Virus record (IMG/VR): IMGVR_UViG_3300008107_000046
Coordinates: 1-64,000 of that record
Length of the DNA stretch: 64,000 nt
DNA from: a virus
Strand: one strand, 5' to 3'
How positions within the stretch are numbered: position 1 is the stretch's first letter; each line of letters starts with the position of its first letter. Under the pieces are notes generated by a model, which ran no database searches, was not told where the DNA came from, and was given only the letters and a program-made list of their open reading frames with translations. Made by a program: the position numbers and the translations under genes. Of the stretch, positions 49,115 through 56,467 are shown in pieces.

Positions 49115-50478
49115 ATTATACTACAAATTTAGATGAATATTATGAAATAAAAACTAGTTTTGATGGAGTAACTTATCATAAAGTTAATGAGAAAAATAAT
49201 ATAGATGATGGAATTTATATTAATAAAAACTATGATAAAGTTGTTTTAGTTGCCTATGAATATAGTTCTGGGGGAAATTTTTTAATAAATTCTTTATCTC
49301 TTAGTGATGATGTTTGTTCTTCTTTTAATTCTATTAAAGAAAAGGAGGAATATTTTAATAAAAGTTTAAATGATATAAATTTGTATTGGTCAGACTTTAC
49401 TATTTGTGATAAATTTTTTACTTATGAAGATATTAAAAATAATAATAAAGAAAAGTATTTTTTCATATTTACACATATTGTTGATAAAGAAGAAACTAAG
49501 TCTCAAATAAATTATCATTTAAAACGTTTAAAAAATTGTAAAGTAATATATTTCGTAAACTCACATCTTTTTGTTAAATTAAGAAGGTGTGTTCATAATT
49601 ATAAAGGATCATATAATTTTTCTAAATTTAAATCTTTGGATAATATTAAATTTTCTGATTATTTTACATTATCAGAAAAAGATAAAACAGCACTGAAAAA
49701 TAAGTATACTGATGTAAAAAAATATTCTTATTGTGATCTAAGCACAAAACAAGAAATTTATATATGGGATGTAAATTCATTTTTATCTGAAGAAGATTAT
49801 TTAAATGATATAAAACAATTTTATATTGGTTTTAATTTATCCAAATTTGATGAAAAGTCTTTGAGAAAAATTTATAGATCATGGATTAAAAAACTATCTG
49901 ATTTATCAGAAATTCCTATACCAAAAAAATATAAACCATGGACAGCACTTATATCAAAGTTGTATAATGATGATATGGATTTTCTTGATGTTAGAACTAG
50001 TACATTATACCAAAATTTTGATTTCGACCTTGATAACGAAAAAGCAATATTATTTTTGACGGAATCAAAATATGATTTTAATCTTGTTGTTAATTGTCTA
50101 TCTTTTAGTAAATATGTTTCATGTTCAAAAACATTAAGATATGATTTTCTAATTGAAAACATAAATGATAGATATTTCTTTTTAAATGATTGTACCGCTG
50201 AAGGTAAATACTTTTTTATTGTTGATCATTTGTGGACTAAAAGAACATTAAGTTTTCATAAATCACATTGGAAAAATTCAACTGTTATAGTTTGTAGTGA
50301 AAATGAATATTATAATGATTTGGCATATAAATGGGACCCTAATTTCTATCTAAAATTGAAAGACTTTTTAATTAATATTAAAAAATTATATAATTTTCTT
50401 GGTTTTGATGATTATGATGAGGATTTAATAAAAAAATACTATATTGCATGGATGAGTAATAAAAAAATTGACAATTAA
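49111..50478 (+). CDS. Sulfotransferase-like family protein, copies 5 and 6 fused
   Basis: A 455-aa protein with two copies of the family domain. Residues 1-290 have YEYSSGGNFLINSLSLSDDV, YFVNSHLFVKLRRCVHN, YIWDVNSFLSEEDY and YRSWI. Residues 300-455 are a shrunken copy with FLTESKYDFNLVVNCLSFSK and KWDPNFYLKLKDF, ending in YYIAWM. The second copy has lost the glycine loop and is probably structural or regulatory. The fusion begins inside the carbamoyltransferase stop (ATGA overlap). Confidence 0.58.
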   Translation: MNYTTNLDEYYEIKTSFDGVTYHKVNEKNNIDDGIYINKNYDKVVLVAYEYSSGGNFLINSLSLSDDVCSSFNSIKEKEEYFNKSLNDINLYWSDFTICDKFFTYEDIKNNNKEKYFFIFTHIVDKEETKSQINYHLKRLKNCKVIYFVNSHLFVKLRRCVHNYKGSYNFSKFKSLDNIKFSDYFTLSEKDKTALKNKYTDVKKYSYCDLSTKQEIYIWDVNSFLSEEDYLNDIKQFYIGFNLSKFDEKSLRKIYRSWIKKLSDLSEIPIPKKYKPWTALISKLYNDDMDFLDVRTSTLYQNFDFDLDNEKAILFLTESKYDFNLVVNCLSFSKYVSCSKTLRYDFLIENINDRYFFLNDCTAEGKYFFIVDHLWTKRTLSFHKSHWKNSTVIVCSENEYYNDLAYKWDPNFYLKLKDFLINIKKLYNFLGFDDYDEDLIKKYYIAWMSNKKIDN

Positions 50479-50501
50479 AAATACTTCTGATAAATTGGAT
50501 A

Positions 50502-50663
50502 ATGTCTTTTCTAAAAACTATGACCACTAAAACGCACGTACAAAAAGATGGAACTATTTGGGAATGGATTGAAACCCCAGAACTCAAAGAATGGATTTCT
50601 GTACAAGTAGCAAAAAAGACGCTTCTTCAACTTGACGATCCTAAAGTAAAAAATAATAACTGA
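50502..50663 (+). CDS. Small hypothetical protein
   Basis: A 53-aa protein (ATG at 50502, or 50520). It begins MSFLKTMTTKTHVQKDGTIW and continues with EWIETPELKEWIS. No family is recognised. It follows the fused gene by 23 nt and precedes the next small gene by 2 nt. Confidence 0.5.
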   Translation: MSFLKTMTTKTHVQKDGTIWEWIETPELKEWISVQVAKKTLLQLDDPKVKNNN

Positions 50664-50665
50664 AT

Positions 50666-50872
50666 ATGGAAAAAACATTTATTGATGATGCTTTTTATGT
50701 TGAACAAAAAAGATGGGGAACATGGCAATCATATGATAAAGAAGGTAACGGGTTATTAACATCATTAACTGAAACACAATGTATTTCTGCTACTAGATGG
50801 TATCTGAAGAAAAAACAAGAAGGATTTGATGATGTGCAGGTTTATGAAGGTGTTGTAGGTGGAAAACTCTAA
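50666..50872 (+). CDS. Small conserved protein
   Basis: A 68-aa protein with FYVEQKRWGTWQSYDKEG and CISATRWYLKKKQEGF, a pattern repeated in T4-like cyanophages. Function is unknown. The next small gene starts inside its 3' end in another frame. Confidence 0.55.
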   Translation: MEKTFIDDAFYVEQKRWGTWQSYDKEGNGLLTSLTETQCISATRWYLKKKQEGFDDVQVYEGVVGGKL

Positions 50873-51020
50873 TAATTATCCATATCATGTTTTAGATCCT
50901 ACGACACCATGGTTTGAGTGGTTATCATACTGTGAATGTTGTCTTAGTTTAGGTGTTGAACCACGACTTGGTAGGTTTATGCGTTATAGAGAATATCTTA
51001 AAGAAGTTGGACTTTTATGA
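50859..51020 (+). CDS. Small protein with a GTG start
   Basis: A 53-aa protein begun by GTG at 50859. The sequence holds the DPTTPWFEWLSYCECCLSLG segment with three cysteines in close order (possible metal site). Its TGA overlaps the next ATG (ATGA), supporting coding. It is not preceded by an in-frame ATG. Confidence 0.55.
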   Translation: MENSNNYPYHVLDPTTPWFEWLSYCECCLSLGVEPRLGRFMRYREYLKEVGLL

Positions 51021-51235
51021 AAGTAAGAACCAAAAAAATTATCTTTTTTTGTATTATTGCATGGGCATTTTTTACAACAATAATTAGTCTCAATTTAATG
51101 AATAGAATTACTAAATTGGAAATTAATCAAGCGTTTAATGATGAAAATGTTAAATCTTCAATTCAAAGATTATCATATGACATACATCAACTTCGGATAA
51201 ATACCACACAGTATGATGGTGAAAATTTTGAATGA
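51017..51235 (+). CDS. Small single-pass membrane protein
   Basis: A 72-aa protein with a basic N terminus (MKVRTKK) and a hydrophobic helix at about residues 7-26 (IIFFCIIAWAFFTTIISLNL), then a helical, hydrophilic part. It overlaps the next gene start (ATGA) and probably works with the coiled-coil protein that follows. Confidence 0.6.
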   Translation: MKVRTKKIIFFCIIAWAFFTTIISLNLMNRITKLEINQAFNDENVKSSIQRLSYDIHQLRINTTQYDGENFE

Positions 51236-51492
51236 ATAATATCATTTCTTGGATTTTTGGACCAAAAAAAGAACAAAAATACGTGATCAATTGTATTGAT
51301 CATAATGAAGGTAAAAAAACTTCTTTGATGGAATTGATTTCTAATTTGGAAGAGAGAATTGAAAAATTAGAAAAAGAGAACATTGAACTTACTAATTCAT
51401 TATATGAGGTTGAAAATACTTTACAATCTCAAATTGATGAGATAAAATTGCCTATATATAACTTACAAATGTATACCTTAGGAGAAAAATAA
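51232..51492 (+). CDS. Coiled-coil protein upstream of ferredoxin
   Basis: An 86-aa protein. Residues 30-75 form a heptad-rich helix (LISNLEERIEKLEKENIEL, NSLYEVENTLQSQIDEI). It starts in the previous stop (ATGA) and ends directly at the ferredoxin start. No enzyme motif is seen. Confidence 0.55.
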   Translation: MNNIISWIFGPKKEQKYVINCIDHNEGKKTSLMELISNLEERIEKLEKENIELTNSLYEVENTLQSQIDEIKLPIYNLQMYTLGEK

Positions 51493-51783
51493 ATGTCTTT
51501 TGATATTACGTTCGTAAATGCTGATGGGGTAGAAACTGTAGTACCTTGTGAAGCAGATCAATATATTCTTGAAGCAGCAGATGAAGCAGGTGTAGATCTT
51601 CCTTATTCTTGTCGTGCTGGTGCATGTTCTTCTTGTGCTGGTAAAGTCATTGAAGGTGAAGTTGACAATTCTGAACAAACTTTTCTTGATGACGATCAGA
51701 TGAATGAAGGATTTACTCTTTTGTGTGTTGCATATCCACTTTCTGATTGTAAAATTCTTACTGAACAAGAGGAAAATCTATAA
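51493..51783 (+). CDS. petF: Plant-type [2Fe-2S] ferredoxin
   Basis: A 96-aa protein. The cluster ligands are C40, C45, C48 ([15 protein letters not shown]) and C78 (LLCVAYP), with the family spacing C-x4-C-x2-C-x29-C. In cyanobacteria this ferredoxin carries electrons from photosystem I to many reductases. Phage copies may feed bilin reductases or nucleotide reduction during infection. The gene is a known cyanophage auxiliary gene; here it could also power the radical SAM and oxygenase enzymes (inference). Confidence 0.92.
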   Translation: MSFDITFVNADGVETVVPCEADQYILEAADEAGVDLPYSCRAGACSSCAGKVIEGEVDNSEQTFLDDDQMNEGFTLLCVAYPLSDCKILTEQEENL

Positions 51784-51965
51784 TGTATGAAGAGTTAAAC
51801 ACATTTGAAACTGCTCTTTCTCATTTTGGGACTAGAGTTGATATTATATGTGCTTTAGAAATGGGAGGAAAAATTGATGCTGAAACTGCTTACAAAAATA
51901 TTAAATTTGAACTTAAAGAACTCAAAAAAATTAGAAAACGTTCAAAAAAAGACCAGGATATGTGA
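51783..51965 (+). CDS. Small conserved protein downstream of ferredoxin
   Basis: A 60-aa helical protein (EELNTFETALSHFGTRVDII) with a basic C terminus. It starts within the ferredoxin stop codon. It recurs in cyanophages, function unknown. It overlaps the zinc-finger frame that follows. Confidence 0.6.
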   Translation: MYEELNTFETALSHFGTRVDIICALEMGGKIDAETAYKNIKFELKELKKIRKRSKKDQDM

Positions 51966-52083
51966 CAAATGTGGAGTTGAAAAACCCCTAACTATTGAAA
52001 ATTTTCAAACTGTGAAATATTTCAGAGATGGGTTTTCTTATTACTGTAATGAGTGTTCTACCGTAAATGGTAAGTCTAAATAA
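51877..52083 (+). CDS. Small zinc-ribbon protein
   Basis: A 68-aa protein with the zinc motif CDKCGVEKPL and YYCNECSTVN (two CxxC pairs) and a Lys-rich N terminus that overlaps the preceding gene. The true start is uncertain because most upstream sequence is shared with another frame; the zinc-bearing half is the supported part. It may bind nucleic acid or protein. Confidence 0.55.
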   Translation: MLKLLTKILNLNLKNSKKLENVQKKTRICDKCGVEKPLTIENFQTVKYFRDGFSYYCNECSTVNGKSK

Positions 52084-52085
52084 CA

Positions 52086-52092
52086 ATAAATA
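52086..52092 (+). promoter_or_regulatory. Late promoter-like box (ATAAATA)
   Basis: ATAAATA (with a second TAAATA nearby) lies 29 nt upstream of the ATG at 52122, the same spacing as the virion boxes, consistent with late expression of the collar fibre genes. Confidence 0.6.
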
Positions 52093-52121
52093 AGTAAATA
52101 ACAAAGAAATCTTGAGATACG

Positions 52122-52682
52122 ATGGCAGTATTAACCGCAACTGGTGTCACTTTTAGTGATGCTACATCATTAACATCTAAGTATGGAGTGTTACCGCAAT
52201 CCACAGTATCTGTATTTTTTCAAGCAGCAGCACCTACTGGTTGGACAAAAAGTACAACCCACGATGATAAAGCATTGAGAGTTGTAAGTGGAACTGGTGG
52301 TGGATTTGGATCTGGTGGTACTGCAGGTGCTGGAGGTATTTCATTTACTTCTGCTTTTCCCGCTACAGCAAAACCGATTGCAGTTCCTATTTCAGTAACT
52401 GCGCCTGTGACTGCTACTGTTGGCAATACAACTCTTACTACAGCACAAATACCTCAGCATACTCATAATAGTTTAACTGGATCTGATGCTGCTGCAGCAT
52501 CAGGATCTTCACAATTTAGAACTCCTGGAAATACTGCTACTGGTGGTGTAGATAGTCCTTTGGGTACTGGAGGAGCACACACTCACCCATGGACAGGAAA
52601 CGTGGCACTATCTACGACAGGTAATACTACAATGGACTTGAGAGTTCAATATGTAGACGTAATTCTTTGCTCATTTAACTAA
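52122..52682 (+). CDS. Tail-collar (short fibre tip) protein, copy 1
   Basis: A 186-aa protein. FFQAAAPTGWTKSTTHDDKAL, split across a turn, with LRVVSGTGGG, then QIPQHTHNS, GGAHTHPW, and DLRVQYVDVILC are the conserved parts of the phage tail-collar family used at fibre tips. The HTH/HTHPW residues may bind metal, as in collar fibres. It is a near paralogue of the next gene. It has a late box upstream and probably forms part of the receptor-binding apparatus. Confidence 0.72.
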   Translation: MAVLTATGVTFSDATSLTSKYGVLPQSTVSVFFQAAAPTGWTKSTTHDDKALRVVSGTGGGFGSGGTAGAGGISFTSAFPATAKPIAVPISVTAPVTATVGNTTLTTAQIPQHTHNSLTGSDAAAASGSSQFRTPGNTATGGVDSPLGTGGAHTHPWTGNVALSTTGNTTMDLRVQYVDVILCSFN

Positions 52683-52683
52683 G

Positions 52684-53253
52684 ATGGCGGTTTTAACAAA
52701 TACTGGAATACAATTTGCTGTTGGTAATGAAATAAATTCAAAGTATTGGATGTATCCTGTTGGAACAAAAAAATTGTTTGTCCAATCTGCTGCTCCAACT
52801 GGATGGACTAAAGATACTACCCATGATAATAAAGCACTGAGAGTTGTATCTGGAAATGGTGGTGGAAGTGGTGGTACAAATAGTTTTACTACAACTTTTC
52901 CAGCATCTACTATACCAATTTCAGTACCATTTAGTTCAACACCTCAAGTAACTTCTCCAACTGGGCAAACAACATATACAGTTGGACAAACAACACTTTC
53001 AATTACACAAATTCCACAACATACTCACAGTAGTCTTCAAGGAGTATCTGGTGGATCTGGTGCAAACCCATTCAGTAATGCTGGAACATTTAGGGTTGCT
53101 GGAAGCACTTCAACTCCAGGAATGGTAGAATCGACTGGTGGTGGTGCTCACGATCATAGTTTTAGTGGAACTGCATCAGTAACAACTACTGGAAACACTG
53201 CAATGGACTTGAGAGTTCAATATGTTGATGCTATAATTTGCACATTAAACTAA
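52684..53253 (+). CDS. Tail-collar (short fibre tip) protein, copy 2
   Basis: A 189-aa protein beginning 1 nt after copy 1's stop. It shares APTGWTKDTTHDNKALRVVS, QIPQHTHSS, GGGAHDHSF and DLRVQYVDAIICTLN; the HTH pattern is retained but HTHPW is replaced by HDHSF. The two copies probably form variable or mixed fibre tips. Confidence 0.72.
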   Translation: MAVLTNTGIQFAVGNEINSKYWMYPVGTKKLFVQSAAPTGWTKDTTHDNKALRVVSGNGGGSGGTNSFTTTFPASTIPISVPFSSTPQVTSPTGQTTYTVGQTTLSITQIPQHTHSSLQGVSGGSGANPFSNAGTFRVAGSTSTPGMVESTGGGAHDHSFSGTASVTTTGNTAMDLRVQYVDAIICTLN

Positions 53254-53289
53254 ATATGTTATAATTTTTATTAATAGGTTGAAATTATT

Positions 53290-53628
53290 ATGCAAGTAAA
53301 ACCAGGTAATTATTGTCCACTAATTAAAAAAGATTGTATTGGTCTCAAATGTGCTTGGTACACGCACGTTAGAGGTATGAACCCAAATACTGGGCAAGAA
53401 GTTGATGAATGGTCTTGTGCTATTAATTGGTTGCCAATGATGCTTATTGAAAATTCTCAACAACAAAGATCTACTGGCGCTGCTGTAGAATCTTTCAGAA
53501 ATGAGATGGTCAAAGCAAATGAAACTAATATTAATGTTTTATCTGCAGCAGCACAAATGTTGCAGGCATCCAGAGATGAGCGTGAAACAAAAATTCTTCC
53601 AACTGAAGTAAGAGAGGTAAACGAATGA
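53290..53628 (+). CDS. Conserved hypothetical cyanophage protein
   Basis: A 112-aa protein. The N-terminal half is cysteine-bearing (YCPLIKKDCIGLKCAWYTH, then EWSCAINW), a possible zinc or disulphide site; the C-terminal half is helical. The family recurs next to fibre genes in T4-like cyanophages. A TTATAAT lies at about 53261-53267, but no -35 is clear. Confidence 0.65.
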   Translation: MQVKPGNYCPLIKKDCIGLKCAWYTHVRGMNPNTGQEVDEWSCAINWLPMMLIENSQQQRSTGAAVESFRNEMVKANETNINVLSAAAQMLQASRDERETKILPTEVREVNE

Positions 53629-54410
53629 GAGTAACTGTTATTTACGATGATCATTATATTTCTGTAGATGGTCAAGGAATTCATTTTGTTGATAATTGGC
53701 CATTTGATGAAGAAAATATTCATGCTATTCAATGGTATGCTGATCATGGTGAATTGGAGTACAAAGACACTTCTCCAAATTTAGAATTTACCGATTATCC
53801 AATTATTGCAAAATACATAAGTCACTTTACTAAAGAAAAAGAACGTATTGAAGAAGAAAGAAGAAGAATTGAGGAAGAAGAGCGTAAAAGGCATGAAATG
53901 TGGCAGTTAGCAATGCAAGAACTGCAAAAAGAATTGAATGAAACCAAAATGAATTATGAAAATACTATCCGAAATTTTGAGGAAGTCAAAACTAATTTGG
54001 ATATTATGAGTAAGAGTTACATGGAAACTCAAGAGCAGTTGTCAATTGCAAATCAAGTTAATTATGAAATTCAAAAGATTAATGAACAAATAAGTTATGT
54101 TAATCCAGACACTGAAATTATGAATATAATTCAACCAAATGTTATTGATAATATTGCTGAGTTCAGTGATGGTGTTGATATGTCCTTATTTGAAGATGAT
54201 GAATCTATTATACAACAATTGGAAGAACTTCAATCTTTAGAAACTGAAAGAACTGAATTTGATGTAAAAGCATTTGAAGAGAATTTTGATATTGATCTAT
54301 TGGATGAAGTTAATCTTGCCAATCCTCAAGAAAACGATGGTGAGGAGGATTATATTCTTTCTATCGAATCTTTATTAGATGAACTTGATTTAGAAGAAGA
54401 AACCAATTAA
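53625..54410 (+). CDS. Acidic coiled-coil protein near tail-fibre genes
   Basis: A 261-aa protein whose ATG overlaps the previous TGA. The N terminus (MRVTVIYDDHYISVDGQGIH, then WPFDEENIHAIQWYADHGEL) resembles tail-fibre chaperone N termini. Residues 70-165 form a long charged coiled coil (EEERRRIEEEERKRHEMW), then an acidic C terminus. I infer a fibre-assembly helper. No enzymatic motif is seen. Confidence 0.62.
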   Translation: MRVTVIYDDHYISVDGQGIHFVDNWPFDEENIHAIQWYADHGELEYKDTSPNLEFTDYPIIAKYISHFTKEKERIEEERRRIEEEERKRHEMWQLAMQELQKELNETKMNYENTIRNFEEVKTNLDIMSKSYMETQEQLSIANQVNYEIQKINEQISYVNPDTEIMNIIQPNVIDNIAEFSDGVDMSLFEDDESIIQQLEELQSLETERTEFDVKAFEENFDIDLLDEVNLANPQENDGEEDYILSIESLLDELDLEEETN

Positions 54411-54430
54411 AGTAAAAAATATATGTTGTT

Positions 54431-55636
54431 ATGATTAAAGAATTAACTGAAAATAACTACTTAGTAGTTCCTAGTTTCGTAATTAAAGAAAAAGCAAATC
54501 AATTAGCAAACGATTTTAAAAACTATTCCGAAAAAAATAATCTTTTAGGTGATAGTCAAGTACAAAATTCATACTCAAAATATGATTATATTTCATTCCT
54601 AGAACTTTTGTGTGAAAAAACACCAGAAGTTTCTAGGATTATTGGTGAAACGGTTCTTCCGACATATTCTTATGTACGAATTTATAAGAATGGAAATACC
54701 TTACCACATCATGTAGATAGAAAGGCATGTGAAATTTCTATTACTGTTAATTTAGATTGTGACATTCCTTGGGATATTTGGATCGTCACTCCATCAGGAG
54801 AAAAAAGGTCTGTAACTCTTCTTCCTGGTGATGCTATGATTTATTTGGGGTGTGCTGCAACTCATTGGAGGGAAGAATACTCTGGTAATTATTGCTCACA
54901 AGTATTTTTACACTATGTAAGAAGTCGTGGTCCTTACTCAAATGTGTATTTTGATAAGAAGGAATATAAAGAAAATAACGACATCTTGGAAGAAACCATT
55001 GAAGAAAAAGTTTCTTCTCCTACATTGATTGTAAAAGAACCACAAAAAGATGAAGCGGTTATTATTCATAACAGTAAAACACCATTAGATGAATACATTA
55101 AGATTTTTTATAATGTAATTCCTAATGATACTTGCGATCTAATTCTTAATGAATATGTTTCATCTAATGACTGGACTGAAAGTAGAACTGGTGATGGGAA
55201 TGTTAACAAGCACATTAGAAATTGTGATATTATAAGTATTTCTCAAGCAAATGTTATTAATAAAAATCCAGAAACAAGACAAAAAATAGATCATTTACTT
55301 TTTAGTGCATCTGGTGAAGCACTAAAAAGATACATTGAATTAATTCCAATGTGTGAAGTTAATACTGATAGTGGGTATGATCTATTAAGATATAATGAAG
55401 GTGGATATTATTCACTACATACAGATTCTTTCAAAGATATTCCTCGTTCTGTGTCATGTTCATTTAATTTAAATGATGACTATGAAGGTGGAGAATTTGC
55501 TTTCTTCAATAAAGAATATGTCATCCGAGCACCTAAAGGTTCTGCAATAGTATTTCCATCGAATTTTATGTATCCTCATGAAATTATGGAAGTTAAAAAA
55601 GGATCTAGATATTCTATAGTTACTTGGTTTATTTGA
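54431..55636 (+). CDS. Tandem double 2OG-Fe(II) oxygenase
   Basis: A 401-aa protein with two oxygenase domains. Domain 1 (1-195) has LPHHVDRKACEISITVNL (HVD) and GDAMIYLGCAATHWREEY (distal His). Domain 2 (215-401) is prolyl-hydroxylase-like: YYSLHTDSFKDIPRSVSCSF (HTD), GSAIVFPSNFMYPHEIMEV and KKGSRYSIVTWF (Arg for 2-oxoglutarate). Both seem complete, which is unusual in one phage polypeptide. The substrates are unknown; a collagen-like or other Pro-rich target is possible. Confidence 0.75.
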   Translation: MIKELTENNYLVVPSFVIKEKANQLANDFKNYSEKNNLLGDSQVQNSYSKYDYISFLELLCEKTPEVSRIIGETVLPTYSYVRIYKNGNTLPHHVDRKACEISITVNLDCDIPWDIWIVTPSGEKRSVTLLPGDAMIYLGCAATHWREEYSGNYCSQVFLHYVRSRGPYSNVYFDKKEYKENNDILEETIEEKVSSPTLIVKEPQKDEAVIIHNSKTPLDEYIKIFYNVIPNDTCDLILNEYVSSNDWTESRTGDGNVNKHIRNCDIISISQANVINKNPETRQKIDHLLFSASGEALKRYIELIPMCEVNTDSGYDLLRYNEGGYYSLHTDSFKDIPRSVSCSFNLNDDYEGGEFAFFNKEYVIRAPKGSAIVFPSNFMYPHEIMEVKKGSRYSIVTWFI

Positions 55637-56214
55637 TGCAGGAAGAATATCAAGATTTTATTGGGATATACCGTAATGTAATTCCTAAGGAAGAATGTGT
55701 AGAGTTTGTATCAACTATAGAAAATTATTTTCAGAATGCAGATCAAACTACTATTCTTCCTGGTGTAACTCAATTTCAAAATACTGAATTGGGTAGAAAT
55801 GATTACTCTACCAATGGATTTGTAAATCTTCCTTACGAATCGATGGCAATTCAAAATAAATTGAATGAATGTATGTTTAAATACGCTCACAAGTATTTTA
55901 TTGTTAAACAGTTGACTGCTTCTTCAAAAGAGGTTAAAATACAAAAAACACCCCCTAGAGGTGGTTACCATCAATGGCATTGTGAGCAATGTAATATTGA
56001 AACTTCAACTAGAGTTTTAGGATGGATGGTTTATCTTAATGATATTCCAGATGGAGAGGGTGAAACTGAATTCATATGGCAAAAATTAAGAGTAAAACCA
56101 GAAGCAGGTAAGTTTTTAATTTGGCCTGCTTCCTTTACTCACACCCATAGGGGAAATCCTGTTTATTCTTGTAGTAAATATATTGCTACAGGTTGGTATA
56201 CATTGGATACTTAA
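55636..56214 (+). CDS. 2OG-Fe(II) oxygenase-like protein
   Basis: A 192-aa protein from the ATG at 55636, overlapping the previous TGA. YHQWHCEQCNIETSTRVLG and GWMVYLNDIPDGEGETEF give a His and an acidic residue; KFLIWPASFTHTHRGNPV gives the distal His; YIATGWYTL is the last strand. The H-x-E variant of the H-x-D motif is the oddity. It follows the double oxygenase and probably shares its pathway. Confidence 0.68.
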   Translation: MQEEYQDFIGIYRNVIPKEECVEFVSTIENYFQNADQTTILPGVTQFQNTELGRNDYSTNGFVNLPYESMAIQNKLNECMFKYAHKYFIVKQLTASSKEVKIQKTPPRGGYHQWHCEQCNIETSTRVLGWMVYLNDIPDGEGETEFIWQKLRVKPEAGKFLIWPASFTHTHRGNPVYSCSKYIATGWYTLDT

Positions 56215-56243
56215 TTATATTCTAACATTGGATTGAAAATTAA

Positions 56244-56465
56244 ATGGCACTATCTAAATCGGTTGAAGAATCTTTAAAAGAAGCAGAAGCATCTCTTCGT
56301 AATGCTCTTTCTTATGCTGCTCGTCAAGAAAAACCATTCATTGGTAAACATATTGCAGATATGATTTTAGAAATTGATAATCTCATTAAAACTGATGAAC
56401 TTATTGATAAACTTGAAAATCGTATGAACGGTGATAGTGGTAAATGGGGACCTTTTGGTGAGTAA
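56244..56465 (+). CDS. Small conserved helical protein
   Basis: A 73-aa helical protein (SVEESLKEAEASLRNALSY, IADMILEIDNLIKTDELID). It is common in T4-like cyanophages; function unknown. It precedes the fourth radical SAM gene by 2 nt. Confidence 0.6.
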   Translation: MALSKSVEESLKEAEASLRNALSYAARQEKPFIGKHIADMILEIDNLIKTDELIDKLENRMNGDSGKWGPFGE

Positions 56466-56467
56466 AT

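Noticed and set aside
50468-50503. TTGACA followed by weak -10 candidates (TAAATT, GATAAT)
   Set aside because: Only four of six -10 bases match at correct spacing; the GATAAT is 24 bp away.
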